This document shows positions 1 through 10,799 of a DNA stretch of 64,000 nt, piece after piece (the stretch's first letter is position 1; every line of letters starts with the position of its first letter). The stretch spans positions 45,167,457 through 45,231,456 of the forward strand of contig NC_091298.1 in the NCBI RefSeq assembly GCF_038502225.1, in the 5' to 3' direction. The DNA comes from Cherax quadricarinatus (taxonomy: Eukaryota > Arthropoda > Malacostraca > Decapoda > Parastacidae). A program made the position numbers and the translations under genes. Below the pieces are notes generated by a model. The model made no database searches. It was given only the letters and a program-made list of their open reading frames with translations, and was not told the DNA's origin.

Positions 1-968
1 TGGTGTTTGTAGTGATGTTTATGTTGGTAGCATGGTGTTTGTAGTGATGTTTATGTTGGAAGCATGGTGTTTGTTGTGATGTTTATGTTGGTAGCATGGT
101 GTTTGTTGTGATGTTTATGTTGGTAGCATGGTGTTTGTTGTGATTATGTTGGTAGCATGGTGTTTGTAGTGATATTTATGTTGGAAGCATGGTGTTTGTA
201 GTGATGTTTATGTTGGTAGCATGGTGTTTGTTGTGATGTTTATGTTGGTAGCATGGTGTTTGTTGTGATTATGTTGGTAGCATGGTGTTTGTTGTGATTA
301 TGTTGGTAGCATGGTGTTTGTAGTGATGTTTATGTTGGTAGCATGGTGTTTGTTGTGATGTTTATGTTGGTAGCATGGTGTTTGTAGTGATGTTTATGTT
401 GGTAGCATGGTGTTTGTAGTGATGTTTATGTTGGTAGCATGGTGTTTGTAGTGATGTTTATGTTGGTAGCATGGTGTTTGTAGTGATGTTTATGTTGGAA
501 GCATGGTGTTTGTTGTGATGTTTATGTTGGTAGCATGGTGTTTGTAGTGATGTTTATGTTGGAAGCATGGTGTTTGTTGTGATGTTTGTTGGTAGCATGG
601 TGTTTGTTGTGATGTTTATGTTGGTAGCATGGTGTTTGTTGTGATGTTTATGTTGGTAGCATGGTGTTTGTTGTGATGTTTATGTTGGTAGCATGGTGTT
701 TGTAGTGATGTTTATGTTGGTAGCATGGTGTTTGTAGTGATGTTTATGTTGGTAGCATGGTGTTTGTAGTGATGTTTATGTTGGTAGCATGGTGTTTGTA
801 GTGATGTTTATGTTGGAAGCATGGTGTTTGTTGTGATGTTTGTTGGTAGCATGGTGTTTGTTGTGATGTTTATGTTGGTAGCATGGTGTTTGTGATGTTT
901 ATGTTGGTAGCATGGTGTTTGTAGTGATGTTTATGTTGGTAGCATGGTGTTTGTTGTGATGTTTATGT
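1..968. repeat. 32-bp minisatellite array
   Basis: About 30 head-to-tail copies of a GT-rich 32-bp unit containing TGGTGTTTGTAGTGATG and ending GTTGGTAGCA. Units vary at a few positions (TTGTAG versus TTGTTG, GGTAGC versus GGAAGC), and some are a few bases shorter. The array is already running at base 1, so it extends left of the window. No gene is visible in it. Confidence 0.95.
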
Positions 969-1046
969 GTAGATGAAAGTGAAAAGTAAACATCAGAAGG
1001 AAACTTTAAAGAATATAATAATTATGATGGAATAATACTGTTGACC

Positions 1047-1590
1047 AAGTGATGGTAAAGTGTGAGTCAGAATTATGATCAGTAAAGTGATGGTAAAGTG
1101 TGTGTCAGAATTATGATCAGTAAAGTGATGGTAAAGTGTGTGTCAGAATTATGATCAGTGAAGTGATGGTAAAGTGTGTGTCAGAATTATGATCAGTGAA
1201 GTGATGGTAAAGTGTGTGTCAGAATTATGATCAGTGAAGTGATGGTAAAGTGTGTGTCAGAATTATGATCAGTGAAGTGATGGTAAAGTGTGTGTCAGAA
1301 TTATGATCAGTGAAGTGATGGTAAAGTGTGTGTCAGAATTATGATCAGTGAAGTGATGGTAAAGTGTGTGTCAGAATTATGATCAGTGAAGTGATGGTAA
1401 AGTGTGTGTCAGAATTATGATCAGTGAAGTGATGGTAAAGTGTGTGTCAGAATTATGATCAGTGAAGTGATGGTAAAGTGTGTGTCAGAATTATGATCAG
1501 TGAAGTGATGGTAAAGTGTGTGTCAGAATTATGATCAGTAAAGTGATGGTAAAGTGTGTGTCAGAATTATGATCAGTAAAGTGATGGTAA
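1047..1590. repeat. 38-bp minisatellite array
   Basis: About 14-15 nearly identical 38-bp units containing GTGATGGTAAAGTGTGTGTC followed by AGAATTATGATCAGT. The only recurrent difference is AGTAAAG versus AGTGAAG, the former at the array edges. That pattern fits homogenisation of the centre by unequal exchange. It is unrelated in sequence to the arrays on either side. Confidence 0.95.
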
Positions 1591-1639
1591 AGACAAAATA
1601 TGCGCATCACAACTTATCATCAGCCGTCTCTACCACAAC

Positions 1640-3334
1640 TCACTACCAACAATCCACTACCAAACATCCACTACCAACCATCCACTACCAACCATCCACT
1701 ACCAACCATCCACTACCAACCATCCACTACCAACCACCCACTACCAACCATCCACTACCAACCATCCACTACCAACCATCCACTACCAACCATCCACTAC
1801 CAAACATCCACTACCGACCATCCACTACCAACCATCCACTACCAACAATCCACTACCAACCATCCACTACCAACCATCCACTACCAACCATTCACTACCA
1901 ACCATTCACTACCAACCATCCACTACCAACCATCCACTACCAACCATCCACTACCAACCATCCACTACCAACCATCCACTACCAACCATCCACTACCAAA
2001 CATCCACTACCAAACATCCACTACCAAACATCCACTACCAAACATCCACTACCAACCATCCACTACCAACCATCCACTACTAACCACCCACTACCAACCA
2101 TCCACTAATAACCATCCACTACCAAACATCCACTACCAAACATCCACTACCAAACATCCACTACCAAACATCCACTACCAACCATCCACTACCAACCATC
2201 CACTACCAACCATCCACTACAAACCATCCACTACCAACCATCCACTACCAAACATCCACTACCAAACATCCACTACCAAGCATCCACTACCAAGCATCCA
2301 CTACCAAGCATCCACTACCAAGCATCCACTACCAACCATCTACTACCAACCATCCATTACCAACCATCCACTACCAACCATCCACTACCTACCATCCACT
2401 ACCAAGCATCCTCTACCAAGCATCCACTACCAACCATCCATTACCAACCATCCATTACCATCCATCCACTACAAACCATCCAATACCATCCATCCACTAC
2501 CAACCATCCACTACCAACCATCCACTACCAACCATCCACTACCAACCATCCACTACCAACCATCCACTACCAAACATCCACTACCAACCATCCAATACCA
2601 TCCATCCACTACCAAACATCCACTACCAACCATCCACTACCAACCATCCATTACCATCCATCCACTACCAAACATCCACTACCAACCATCCAATAACATC
2701 CATCCACTACCAACCATCCACTACCAACCATCCATTACCATCCATCCACTACTAAACATCCACTACCAACCATCCACTGCCAACCATCCACTACCAACCA
2801 TCCATTACCATCCATCCACTACCAACCATACACTACCAAACATCCATTGCCATCCATCCACCAGCAATCATCCACTACCAACCATCCACTACCAAACATC
2901 CACTACCAACCATTCACTACCAACCATCCATTGCCATCCATCCACCAGCAACCATCCACTACCAACCATCCATTACCATCCATTCACTACAAATCATCCA
3001 CTACCAACCATCCACTACCAACCATCCACTACCACCCATCCACCAGCAATCATCCACTACCAACCATCCACTACCAAACATCCACTACCATCCATTCACT
3101 ACCAACCATCCATTGCCATCCATCCACCAGCAACCATCCACTACCAACCATCCATTACCATCCATTCACTACAAATCATCCACTACCAACCATCCACTAC
3201 CAACCATCCATTACCATCCATTCACTTCCAACCATCCATTACCATCCATCCACTACTAAACATCCACTACCAACCATCCACTACCAACCATCCACTACCA
3301 ACCATCCACTACCAACCATCCACTACCAACCATC
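1640..3334. repeat. 14-bp minisatellite array (CATCCACTACCAAC)n
   Basis: Roughly 120 copies of the 14-bp unit CATCCACTACCAAC, increasingly variable toward the 3' side (CATTACCATC, CACCAGCAAC variants). The unit has no stop codon in any forward frame and 14 is not a multiple of 3. Long reading frames (592, 184 and 180 codons) therefore open across the array and cycle through a 14-residue peptide. I treat these frames as repeat artefacts. There is no conserved start context, no domain, and all three frames are equally open. Confidence 0.93.
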
Positions 3335-3445
3335 CACATTATGTGAAGCAGGACTCACATGTGTCTACACTGGTGTGAACAATATTTAGCGTTTTATGTT
3401 AATGTTGAGTGAGTGTTCTCTTCCAGATCAAAGTGCTCAGTATGT

Positions 3446-3446
<1 letters not shown>

Positions 3447-3518
<72 letters not shown>
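3447..3518. repeat. (CT)n microsatellite
   Basis: An almost pure CT dinucleotide run of about 70 bp with a single CC interruption, followed by a short CACACA stretch. Confidence 0.95.
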
Positions 3519-3527
<9 letters not shown>

Positions 3528-3534
3528 TGATCAA

Positions 3535-4261
3535 CTTGTTCATTAAATGTTCTAACCCATATCAGTCTGTTCAGTACGTGTTCTTTTCCAGATCGACATT
3601 AAATGTGAATATAAAGTTAAGAAAGATTTCCAGTCATCTTGAATTTCTAAAGAAATACCTATCTTGAATTAGTTGCTGGCTTACGAAAATCTTGTCCTTC
3701 ACATTACTTCTACATGGTTACTCATAGGTCCCACATATCTTCATATCACATTTTTCTTAAACCATCGAGTGGGTCTGTTCAATATTGTCATCTTCGATGA
3801 CAATAATAATGTTATCTTAGGTCTACTGCCTCCAGTCAAGCTGTGGTCACCTTGTAGTTGTTGACAACTAGAAAAATTAACTATAATTAGAAACACAGAG
3901 ATGTGAACACTGAACTTCGAGAGAAGAAAATCACTGTCAAACATCTGATCTTATACTGATTCCATTAAATTATATGTTTTAATATACTGACAAACCAGGT
4001 CGAGTCCAAAGCATAAGTTATGGAGTGTCGTGTGTGAGAGAACATCCATCTGTTATCAGGAAATTGGTAAAATCTGCTTCCTTGATTTAGGTAAATTTAA
4101 TGCCTCCCAAAATGTAAAATAATCACATGTCAGTTTATTAGAAATCGAAATTGTCATTATTATTGTTTGCGACCACTGTCAGCCTCAGAGTTATTTCTGA
4201 GTTACCAGATCTTGCTACGTGGAGGCCAGTGGTTCGTCTTTAAGGTCCACCCACCCACTTA
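3535..4261. other. Non-repetitive spacer, no recognisable feature
   Basis: AT-rich sequence between the CT run and the 99-bp array. Only short unsupported frames occur (for example 63-84 codons near 3413-3864). I recognise no gene or element here. Confidence 0.6.
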
Positions 4262-5068
4262 CTGTGTTTTTGAAGTTTTCCCCAGGTCCATGTGTCCAGG
4301 AGTCCATCTGTCCGCCTTCAGATATTCTCCCTTTCCCACTTCTCCAAGGTCTGCCTCAACAACCAGTATCACCGTCTTTCCCAGGTCCATGTGTCCAGGA
4401 GTCCATCTGTGTCCCCTCAGATATTCTCCTTTCTTCACTTCCCCAAGGTCTGCCTCAACAACCAGTATCCTTGTCTTTTCCAGGTCCATGTGTCCAGGAG
4501 TCCATCTGTCCGCCTTCAGATATTCTCCCTTCCCCACTTCCCCAAAATCTGCCTCAACAACCAGTATCACCGTCTTTCCCAGGTCCATGTGTCCAGGAGT
4601 CCATCTGTGTCCCCTCAGATATTCTCCTTTCTTCACTTCCCCAAGGTCTGCCTCAACAACCAGTATCCTTAGTCTTTTCCAGGTCCATGTGTCCAGGAGT
4701 CCATCTGTCCGCCTTCAGATATTCTCCCTTTCTCACTTCCCCAAGGTCTGCCTCAACAACCAGTATCACCGTCTTTCCCAGGTCCATGTGTCCAGGAGTC
4801 CATCTGTGTCCCCTCAGATATTCTCCTTTCTTCACTTCCCCAAGGTGTGCCTCAACAACCAGCATCCTCGTCTTTCCCAGGTCCATGTGTCCAGGAGTCC
4901 ATCTGTGTCCCCTCAGATATTCTCCTTTCCTTACTTCCCCAATGTCTGCCTCAACAACCAGTATCCTTGCCTTTCCCAGGTCCATGTGTCCAGGAATCCA
5001 TCGTGGGCCCCCGAATGTCTCCCCTTCCTCACTTCCCTTAGGATATCTTCCAGTCTCAGCCTTCCCCA
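4262..5068. repeat. 99-bp tandem repeat, eight copies
   Basis: Eight units start at the motif AGGTCCATGTGTCCAGGAG near 4284, 4383, 4482, 4581, 4681, 4780, 4879 and 4978. The spacing is 99 bp except for one 100-bp step (4581 to 4681). Because 99 is divisible by 3, each forward frame gives a 33-residue repeat peptide rich in P, S and T. The antisense strand is also open (4259-4636 and 4653-5069). The 100-bp unit shifts the frame mid-array, which argues against a maintained protein. Two sub-types alternate (TCTGTCCGCCTTC and TCTGTGTCCCCTC), suggesting an older 198-bp higher-order unit. Confidence 0.9.
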
Positions 5069-5800
5069 AGTTATGTATCCCGAAGTCAGCTCAGCCACCC
5101 TCAGTGATCTAGCTAGATGAGAACGAGGTCTTGTCTAGCTGGTCTACGGTAGAGACTGTCCAGGTGGATGGACTTACAGGAAGGGGGACACAGAAATCTG
5201 CGTCCTGTAATTACACCCACCAAGACAGTCTAGACCGTAGGTCAGCCAGACGCAGCCAAGCTACCGTCCAGTTCGGCCACCAAGGTCTGGCCACTCAGTG
5301 AAAATTTGGGAGTTCTATTTATGTTATACAGTTCATCTACATTAAAAATAAGTTTCTGTACTTAATCATCAGTTTAAGTGTGTTTGTGAATGTTTTATTG
5401 TGTGTTGATGAGTGTTTGTGTGTTAATGTGTTTGTTCACCTCCACCAGAACTGTAATAAGTGTTGAACTTTTTAGTTTTATTTGGTTATTTGTCTTATGT
5501 GTTTGCGAGACGAGACACAATAGAAATAAGTCACTTTATCTGACTTTTTTTTGGAGGGTTATCCTTGGTAATTTACACATATGTTACTATGTATAATAAT
5601 TTGTGTAACTGTTTTACGTGTACCTGTACCTAAACAGACTTAAACACACACACTCACTTACTTTTACGCTCATTTGCTCATTTCCGCAAACACAGCTTCT
5701 TGATTCACCATCATATATACAAACACAGAACTATGCACGCACACCCGTGTAAAACACACTCATCGCCTCTTACACTAATATGCATGTAATCACACACACA
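5069..5800. other. Spacer with a relic LINE-C tail and a CA run
   Basis: No gene seen. It contains a decayed LINE-C 3' tail (5513-5631, listed separately) and ends in a (CA)n run at about 5791-5810. That run forms the left target site of LINE-A. Confidence 0.6.
5513..5631 (+). mobile_element. Decayed LINE-C 3' tail fragment
   Basis: Recognisable by alignment to the better copies at 47262-47390 and 42950-43068. It shares AGAAATAAGTCACTTTATC, CTGACTTTTTTTTGGAGGGT and ACATATGTTACTATGTATAA, with many substitutions. It lacks any coding sequence and is the oldest-looking copy of this tail in the window. Confidence 0.7.
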
Positions 5801-5812
5801 CACACACACTAT

Positions 5813-8108
5813 ATGAGAGGCCCCTTGGAGCTAGCGATCATGTGGTTCTGAGTTTTGACTATATAGTAGAGTTACAAGTGGAGAAGGTAACAGGAACTGA
5901 AGGGGACAGGCCAAACTATAAAAGGGGGGACTACACAGGTATGAGAAACTTCCTGCAGGAGGTTCAGTGGGACAGAGAAATGGTAGGAAAATCAGTAAAC
6001 GAGATGATGGAATATGTGGCAACAAAGTGCAAGGAGGCAGAGGAAAGTTTTGTTCCCAAGGGAAACGGAAATAATAGGAAGACCAAAACGAGTCCTTGGT
6101 TTACCCGAAGGTGTAGGGAGGCAAAAACTAAGTGCAACAGAGAATGGAAAAGGTAAAGGAGGCATAGGACCCAGGAAAACAAGGAGATTAGTAGAAGAGC
6201 CAGAAACGAGTATGCACAGATAAGGAGGGAGGCCCAGCGACAGTATGAAAACGACATAGCATCGAAAGTCAAATCTGACCCGAAACTGCTGTATAGCCAC
6301 ATTAGGAGGAAGACAACAGTCAAGGACCAGGTGATAAGGCTGAGGAAAGAAGGTGGAGAACTCACAAGAAACGATCAAGAGGTATGTGAGGAGCTCAACA
6401 CGAGATTTAAGGAAGTATTTACAGTAGAGACAGGAAGGACTCTGGGAGGACAGACCAGATGGGGACACCAGCAAGGAATACACCAACAAGTGTTGGACGA
6501 CATACATACAGATGAGGAGGAGGTGAAGAAACTGCTAAGGGACATCGATACCTCAAAGGCAATGGGACCAGACAACATCTCCCCGTGGGTCCTTAGAGAG
6601 GGAGCAGATATGTTGTGCGTGCCACTTACCACAATCTTCAACACATCCCTGGAAACTGGGCAACTACCTGAGGTATGGAAGACGGCAAATGTAGTTCCCA
6701 TTTTTAAAAAAGGAGACAGAAAAGAGGCACTAAACTATAGACCTGTGTCATTGACGTGTATAGTATGCAAAATTATGGAGAAGATTATCAGGAGGAGAGT
6801 GGTGGAGCACCTGGAACGGAACAGGAGTATAAATGCCAACCAGCACGGATTCACGGAAGGCAAATCCTGTGTCACAAACCTTCTGGAGTTTTATGATAAA
6901 ATAACAGAAGTAAGACAAGAGAGAGAGGGGTGGGTTGATTGCATCTTCTTGGACTGCAAGAAGGCCTTTGACACAGTTCCTCACAAGAGATTAGTGCAGA
7001 AGCTAGAGCATCAGGCGCATATAACAGGTAGGGCACTGCAATGGATCAGAGAATACCTGACAGGGAGGCAACAACGAGTCATGGTACGTAATGATGTATC
7101 ACAGTGGGCACCTGTGACGAGCGGGGTCCCACAGGGGTCGGTCCTAGGACCAGTGCTATTTTTGGTATATGTGAACGACATGACGGAAGGGCTAGACTCA
7201 GAAGTGTCCCTGTTTGCAGATGATGTGAAGTTAATGAGGAGAATTAAATCTGATGAGGACCAGGCAGGACTTCAAAGAGACCTGGACAGACTGGACACCT
7301 GGTCCAGCAAATGGCTTCTCGAATTTAATCCTGCCAAATGCAAAGTCATGAAGATGGGGGAGGGGCACAGAAGACCACAGACAGAGTATAGGCTAGGTGG
7401 CCAAAGACTGCAAACCTCACTCAAGGAGAAAGATCTTGGGGTGAGTATAACACCGAGCATGTCTCCGGAAGCACACATCAATCAGATAACTGCTGCAGCA
7501 TATGGGCGCCTGGCAAACCTGAGAACAGCATTCCGATACCTTAGTAAGGAATCATTCAAGACACTGTACACCGTGTATGTCAGGCCCATACTGGAGTATG
7601 CAGCACCTGTTTGGAACCCGCACTTGATAAAGCACGTCAAGAAACTAGAGAAAGTACAAAGGTTTGCGACAAGGTTAGTTCCAGAGCTAAGGGGAATGTC
7701 CTATGAGGAAAGATTAAGGGAAATCGGCCTGACCACACTGGAGGACAGGAGGGTCAGGGGAGACATGATAACGACATATAAAATACTGCGTGGAATAGAC
7801 AAGGTGGACAAAGACAGGATGTTCCAGGGAGGGGACACAGAAACAAGAGGCCACAATTGGAAGTTGAAGACACAAATGAGTCAGAGAGATAGTAGGAAGT
7901 ATTTCTTCAGTCATAGAGTTGTAAGGCAGTGGAATAGCCTAGAAAATGACGTAGTGGAGGCAGGAACCATACACAGTTTTAAGACGAGGTTTGATAAAGC
8001 TCATGGAGCGGGGAGAGAGAGGGCCTAGTAGCAACCGGTGAAGAGGCGGGGCCAGGAGCTAGGACTCGACCCCTGCAACCACAAATAGGTGAGTACAAAT
8101 AGGTGAGT
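5813..8108 (+). mobile_element. LINE-A copy 1 (CR1/Jockey-like non-LTR retrotransposon, 5' truncated)
   Basis: A 5'-truncated LINE starting inside the endonuclease domain. It ends in a short 3' UTR with two tandem copies of AAATAGGTGAGTAC (about 8085-8108). The insertion is bounded by an 11-bp direct repeat, ACACACACTAT, at 5802-5812 and 8109-8119, which I read as the target-site duplication. Both flanks are CA-repeat sequence. The second copy, at 14849-16678 on the other strand, also sits in GT/CA repeat. Together this suggests a (CA)n target preference. Confidence 0.88.
5821..8028 (+). pseudogene. LINE-A ORF2: endonuclease C-terminus plus reverse transcriptase, one nonsense codon
   Basis: One continuous frame encodes the end of an APE-type endonuclease (LGASDHVVLSFDY around 5824, with the SDH catalytic motif). 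It then runs through a linker into a complete reverse transcriptase that would copy the element's own RNA at a nicked target. RT landmarks include the fingers segment NYRPVSLTCIVCKIMEK, the A-motif region CKKAFDTVPH, GVPQGSVLGPVLF and the catalytic FADD at 7213-7224. The C terminus ends GRERA before a TAG. The frame is broken by a single TAA at 6154-6156; the parts on both sides are in register (315 and 174 bases from the stop). The N-terminal half of the endonuclease and any ORF1 are missing. The copy is recent but dead. The RT resembles CR1/Jockey-superfamily enzymes; the exact clade would need a tree. Confidence 0.88.
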
Positions 8109-8119
8109 ACACACACTAT

Positions 8120-8498
8120 GAATGTTATGGGATGAAAATAAAAACTATCAGCTGGGGATATTCGATCCTTTGACAAAAATAATTAAGATGGTCGCTGCTG
8201 CACACTGGACAGTACGACTCTGTCTAAGATACTATGTTATGCTCTAATGTTTTGTGATGTGTTAATGTCAGTTAAAATGTAAAATTAATGCTGTGATGTA
8301 ATATTCTGATTGAATGTGACTGATTGAAGGAAGTGGGTATAGGGTACACAAATTTAATCGATCGTGTGGTGGATGATAATTAGCGCAATTAATTGCTAGT
8401 ACATGTGTGCTAGGATTTATACAAGAGTAAAGTGCAAGAATTACTCTCATAAGGTGCCTACTTAAGTTGTATAATCAGTGATTAATAATTCTCTAACC
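8120..8498 (+). other. Leader upstream of the BEL gag relic
   Basis: AT-rich sequence directly before the gag start codon at 8499. It may be the untranslated leader or eroded 5' LTR edge of the BEL element, but I cannot match it to the LTR copies elsewhere in the window. No gene is seen. Confidence 0.4.
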
Positions 8499-9842
8499 AT
8501 GACTGGATCTGATGGAGTTAATGTGGCTGACAAGTCCGTGGATTTTAGAGTAATGAAAGCATCATTACAGGCTATTAAAGGCCATGTGACGAAGGCATAA
8601 AAGTGCTTGGATTTAATGAATCAAAGAACCGGGAACCCTATTGAATTAAAGTTATATTTAGATACTTTAGAGAGTAGATTTGATTGGTACAAATTGTGGT
8701 TTAAAGACTGTGAAAGAGATCTGCTGGAGAATTGTGCAGATGGAATGGAAATGAATGTTTTAATTAATCAACATTACGAATTGGAAGAAAAACTGTCTTG
8801 TAAAAGTAAGGCTTTGAATAAATTAAAGGGTGTAAGCCAAGCAGTTGATCAACCTATTAATGCAAAGGGTGGGTTTGCCAAAACCTCCAGAGTACGGTCT
8901 GGAGGAAATCAGACTAGGTCGGCAAGAATTAATTGTTCAATTGCAGACCAGTCAGCCAAACAGTTCTAAGGATATAACACATAATGACTCTGAATAATCT
9001 GTCAAGTCTCAAAAGGGAAAAATAATCCCAGTGGTAATAATCATAATTAAGAGTTAAATAGGCACATATCAAGTGACAGGAATCAGTAATAGTGGTTCCT
9101 CACATAAAGGTAAGAGGAATAAGTACCTCAGTAAGGGTAACCCAGTTAATAAGAGGTCAGGCAAGGTTTTAGTTTAATATGTTTATTATGCACCCCATAC
9201 CCATCCTGTGGGCGGTAGTCAAAAGATTACAGAGGTACATAATTGTTCCAGGGACTGGACTCCAAAGTTTTGATAGCTGAGCAAGTTACAGAGGTAATGA
9301 ACTCACAATTTACAAAGGTAATGAACTCACAATTTACAAAGGTAATCAACTCACAATTTACAAAGGTAATGAACTCCAGGTAGGTCTGGTCACAGGGCAA
9401 GGAAAAGAGAGACTATCTCTTCTGCAAGGGTACTCATTTCACTAAGAACTGTAATGCCTATAATTCATGGGATATTAAAGTGGAAAGAATGGAAGAACTT
9501 GACAGATTTATCAGATGTCTAGACAATCATAATGTAAAGGATTGTCATACCAAATTGAACAGTTGCTATCAATGCAACAAGGGAAGGCACCATACAGTTA
9601 TGTGCAGGGTTGTATGTAAGTCTTATAATAATGGTGACAATAATGATAATGTTAATAACCCTGACACTACAGTGACTGATGTAAAGGTTGCAGCTAATGG
9701 CAATAATGATGGCCTAGCTGAGGTAGCCTTGCCGGAGATGGATGTAATAATTCAGGATAAAGGGCATAAATCCAAAAGCATGCGGCGTCACTCTCCTCAA
9801 CACTGGTACGGGCCATGTAATATATGGCAGACTACCGCCTAG
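8499..9842 (+). pseudogene. BEL gag relic (interrupted)
   Basis: Starts at ATG 8499 (MTGSDGVNVADK). An in-frame TAA at 8598-8600 interrupts it, and it continues in the same frame to 8969. This part matches the BEL gag N-terminal region (DTLESRFDWYKLWFK, ELEEKLSCKSKAL), predicted mostly helical. After decay and the 9167-9395 insertion, gag resumes near 9405 (DYLFCKGTHFTKNC). It runs through 9480-9842 with a zinc-binding stretch containing IRCLDNHNVKDCHTKLNSC and CNKGRHHTVMC. The minus-strand copy at 58652-59362 carries the same residues with small changes. Gag would package the element's RNA; this copy cannot. Confidence 0.8.
9167..9395 (-). mobile_element. 229-bp retroposon with one 29-bp minisatellite unit
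   Basis: Flanked by the 7-bp direct repeat GGCAAGG at 9160-9166 and 9396-9402. Read on the minus strand it ends with an AATAAA signal (CATAATAAACATATTAAAC) and a short A-run, as a retroposed 3' end would. It contains a single copy of the 29-bp unit that is expanded to 13-15 copies elsewhere (17128-17504, 45105-45540). It also holds three to four tandem copies of a ~25-bp motif containing GGTAATGAACTCACAATTTA. It is non-coding and is inserted in the BEL gag relic. Confidence 0.75.
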
Positions 9843-9926
9843 TAATAATGACTAGAGGATGTAGTAAACACAGTCACTGTCTTACTCATAAAAGGTCAAC
9901 CCAGTACAAGTATTCTTCTATCGAGG

Positions 9927-10798
9927 ATGATGTTGAACCAGTCTAATTTATGGGAGCTGGACAGCATAGGGATTAATATAAATGAGGAAAGTCCAAATGA
10001 TTCCTTTACTCAAGAACAATACCTGAAGGATGTTAAATGTGAATCTGGACATTACTGGGTGCGACTTCCGTGGAAGCTCAGCCGTCCAGAATTACCTACT
10101 AAATTATAGGATGGCGTATGGACAGTTCAAGGGCCCAGCTCTGCGAACTGAGCAAGACACCAGATTGGTTAACTGCTTATAATGATATAATTAATCAACA
10201 GTTAAATAATAAATTGTTCCTACTTCAGGCGACGATAAATGCACACCTTAAGTGCACAGGTGGTCCACTGAGCGAAGTAATTGGGTAAATAATCGTATGT
10301 GGACAATTTCCTGGGTGTGACGTCAACTCAAGAGGAACTAATGAGGATATATGAAGGGGTTAATGAAATAATGCAAGGTGCAAGGATGCCCCTGAGGGAA
10401 TGGAACAGTAATTAGTCCATTTTCAGGGATCAATAAATATGGATAGCCCTGGAGTTGAAGTGCCTATAAGCAGTAATGTGTTGGGGCTGACTTGGGACAC
10501 TGAGAGAGACTTGTTATTGTTAAAGTCTCATAATTCGGGTATGCCCAATAAATTAACCCAGAGAGCATAGGCTTAGTGTCACACCTTACAATAAGAGGGA
10601 AATTGTTAATACCAGAAGCATGGAAGCTTGAGTGTGCTTTGGATGGAGCCCTACCTGAGGAGTTAACAGGTGGAAAGAATTAATGGGTGATTATGTAAAT
10701 ACCAATGTTGGAGTTCCCAAGCCAGGTGACCAGTGAAGATGGGAAAATTGTACTCCACATTATTTAAGTCGTCTAACAACGACCTCCGCCCGGCCGCA
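9927..10798 (+). pseudogene. BEL pol relic (RT fragments, no integrase)
   Basis: Frame-broken pieces match the minus-strand BEL pol. 9945-10100 (LWELDSIGININEES) matches the protease/RT linker there. Around 10220-10430 is an RT palm segment with ATINAHLKC and the catalytic-region YVDN at 10296-10307. 10440-10760 carries the RT thumb/RNase H start, including LTWDTERDLL. The sequence then jumps to the pre-LTR segment, so RNase H and integrase are gone. Many stops and indels are present. YVDN replaces the usual YxDD in both BEL copies of the window. Confidence 0.75.
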
Positions 10799-10799
10799 G

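Noticed and set aside
1600..3378. 592-codon reading frame (and 184/180-codon frames) over the 14-bp array
   Set aside because: Open only because the 14-bp unit lacks stops in all forward frames; no domain, no preferred frame, repeat peptide of period 14.
4167..5120. 317- and 297-codon frames over the 99-bp array as a repeat protein gene
   Set aside because: Both forward frames and the reverse strand are equally open, and a 100-bp unit breaks register; no start or domain evidence.
5842..6156. Separate gene upstream of the LINE-A RT
   Set aside because: Same frame as the RT at 6331 with one TAA between; it is the endonuclease end and linker of the same ORF2.
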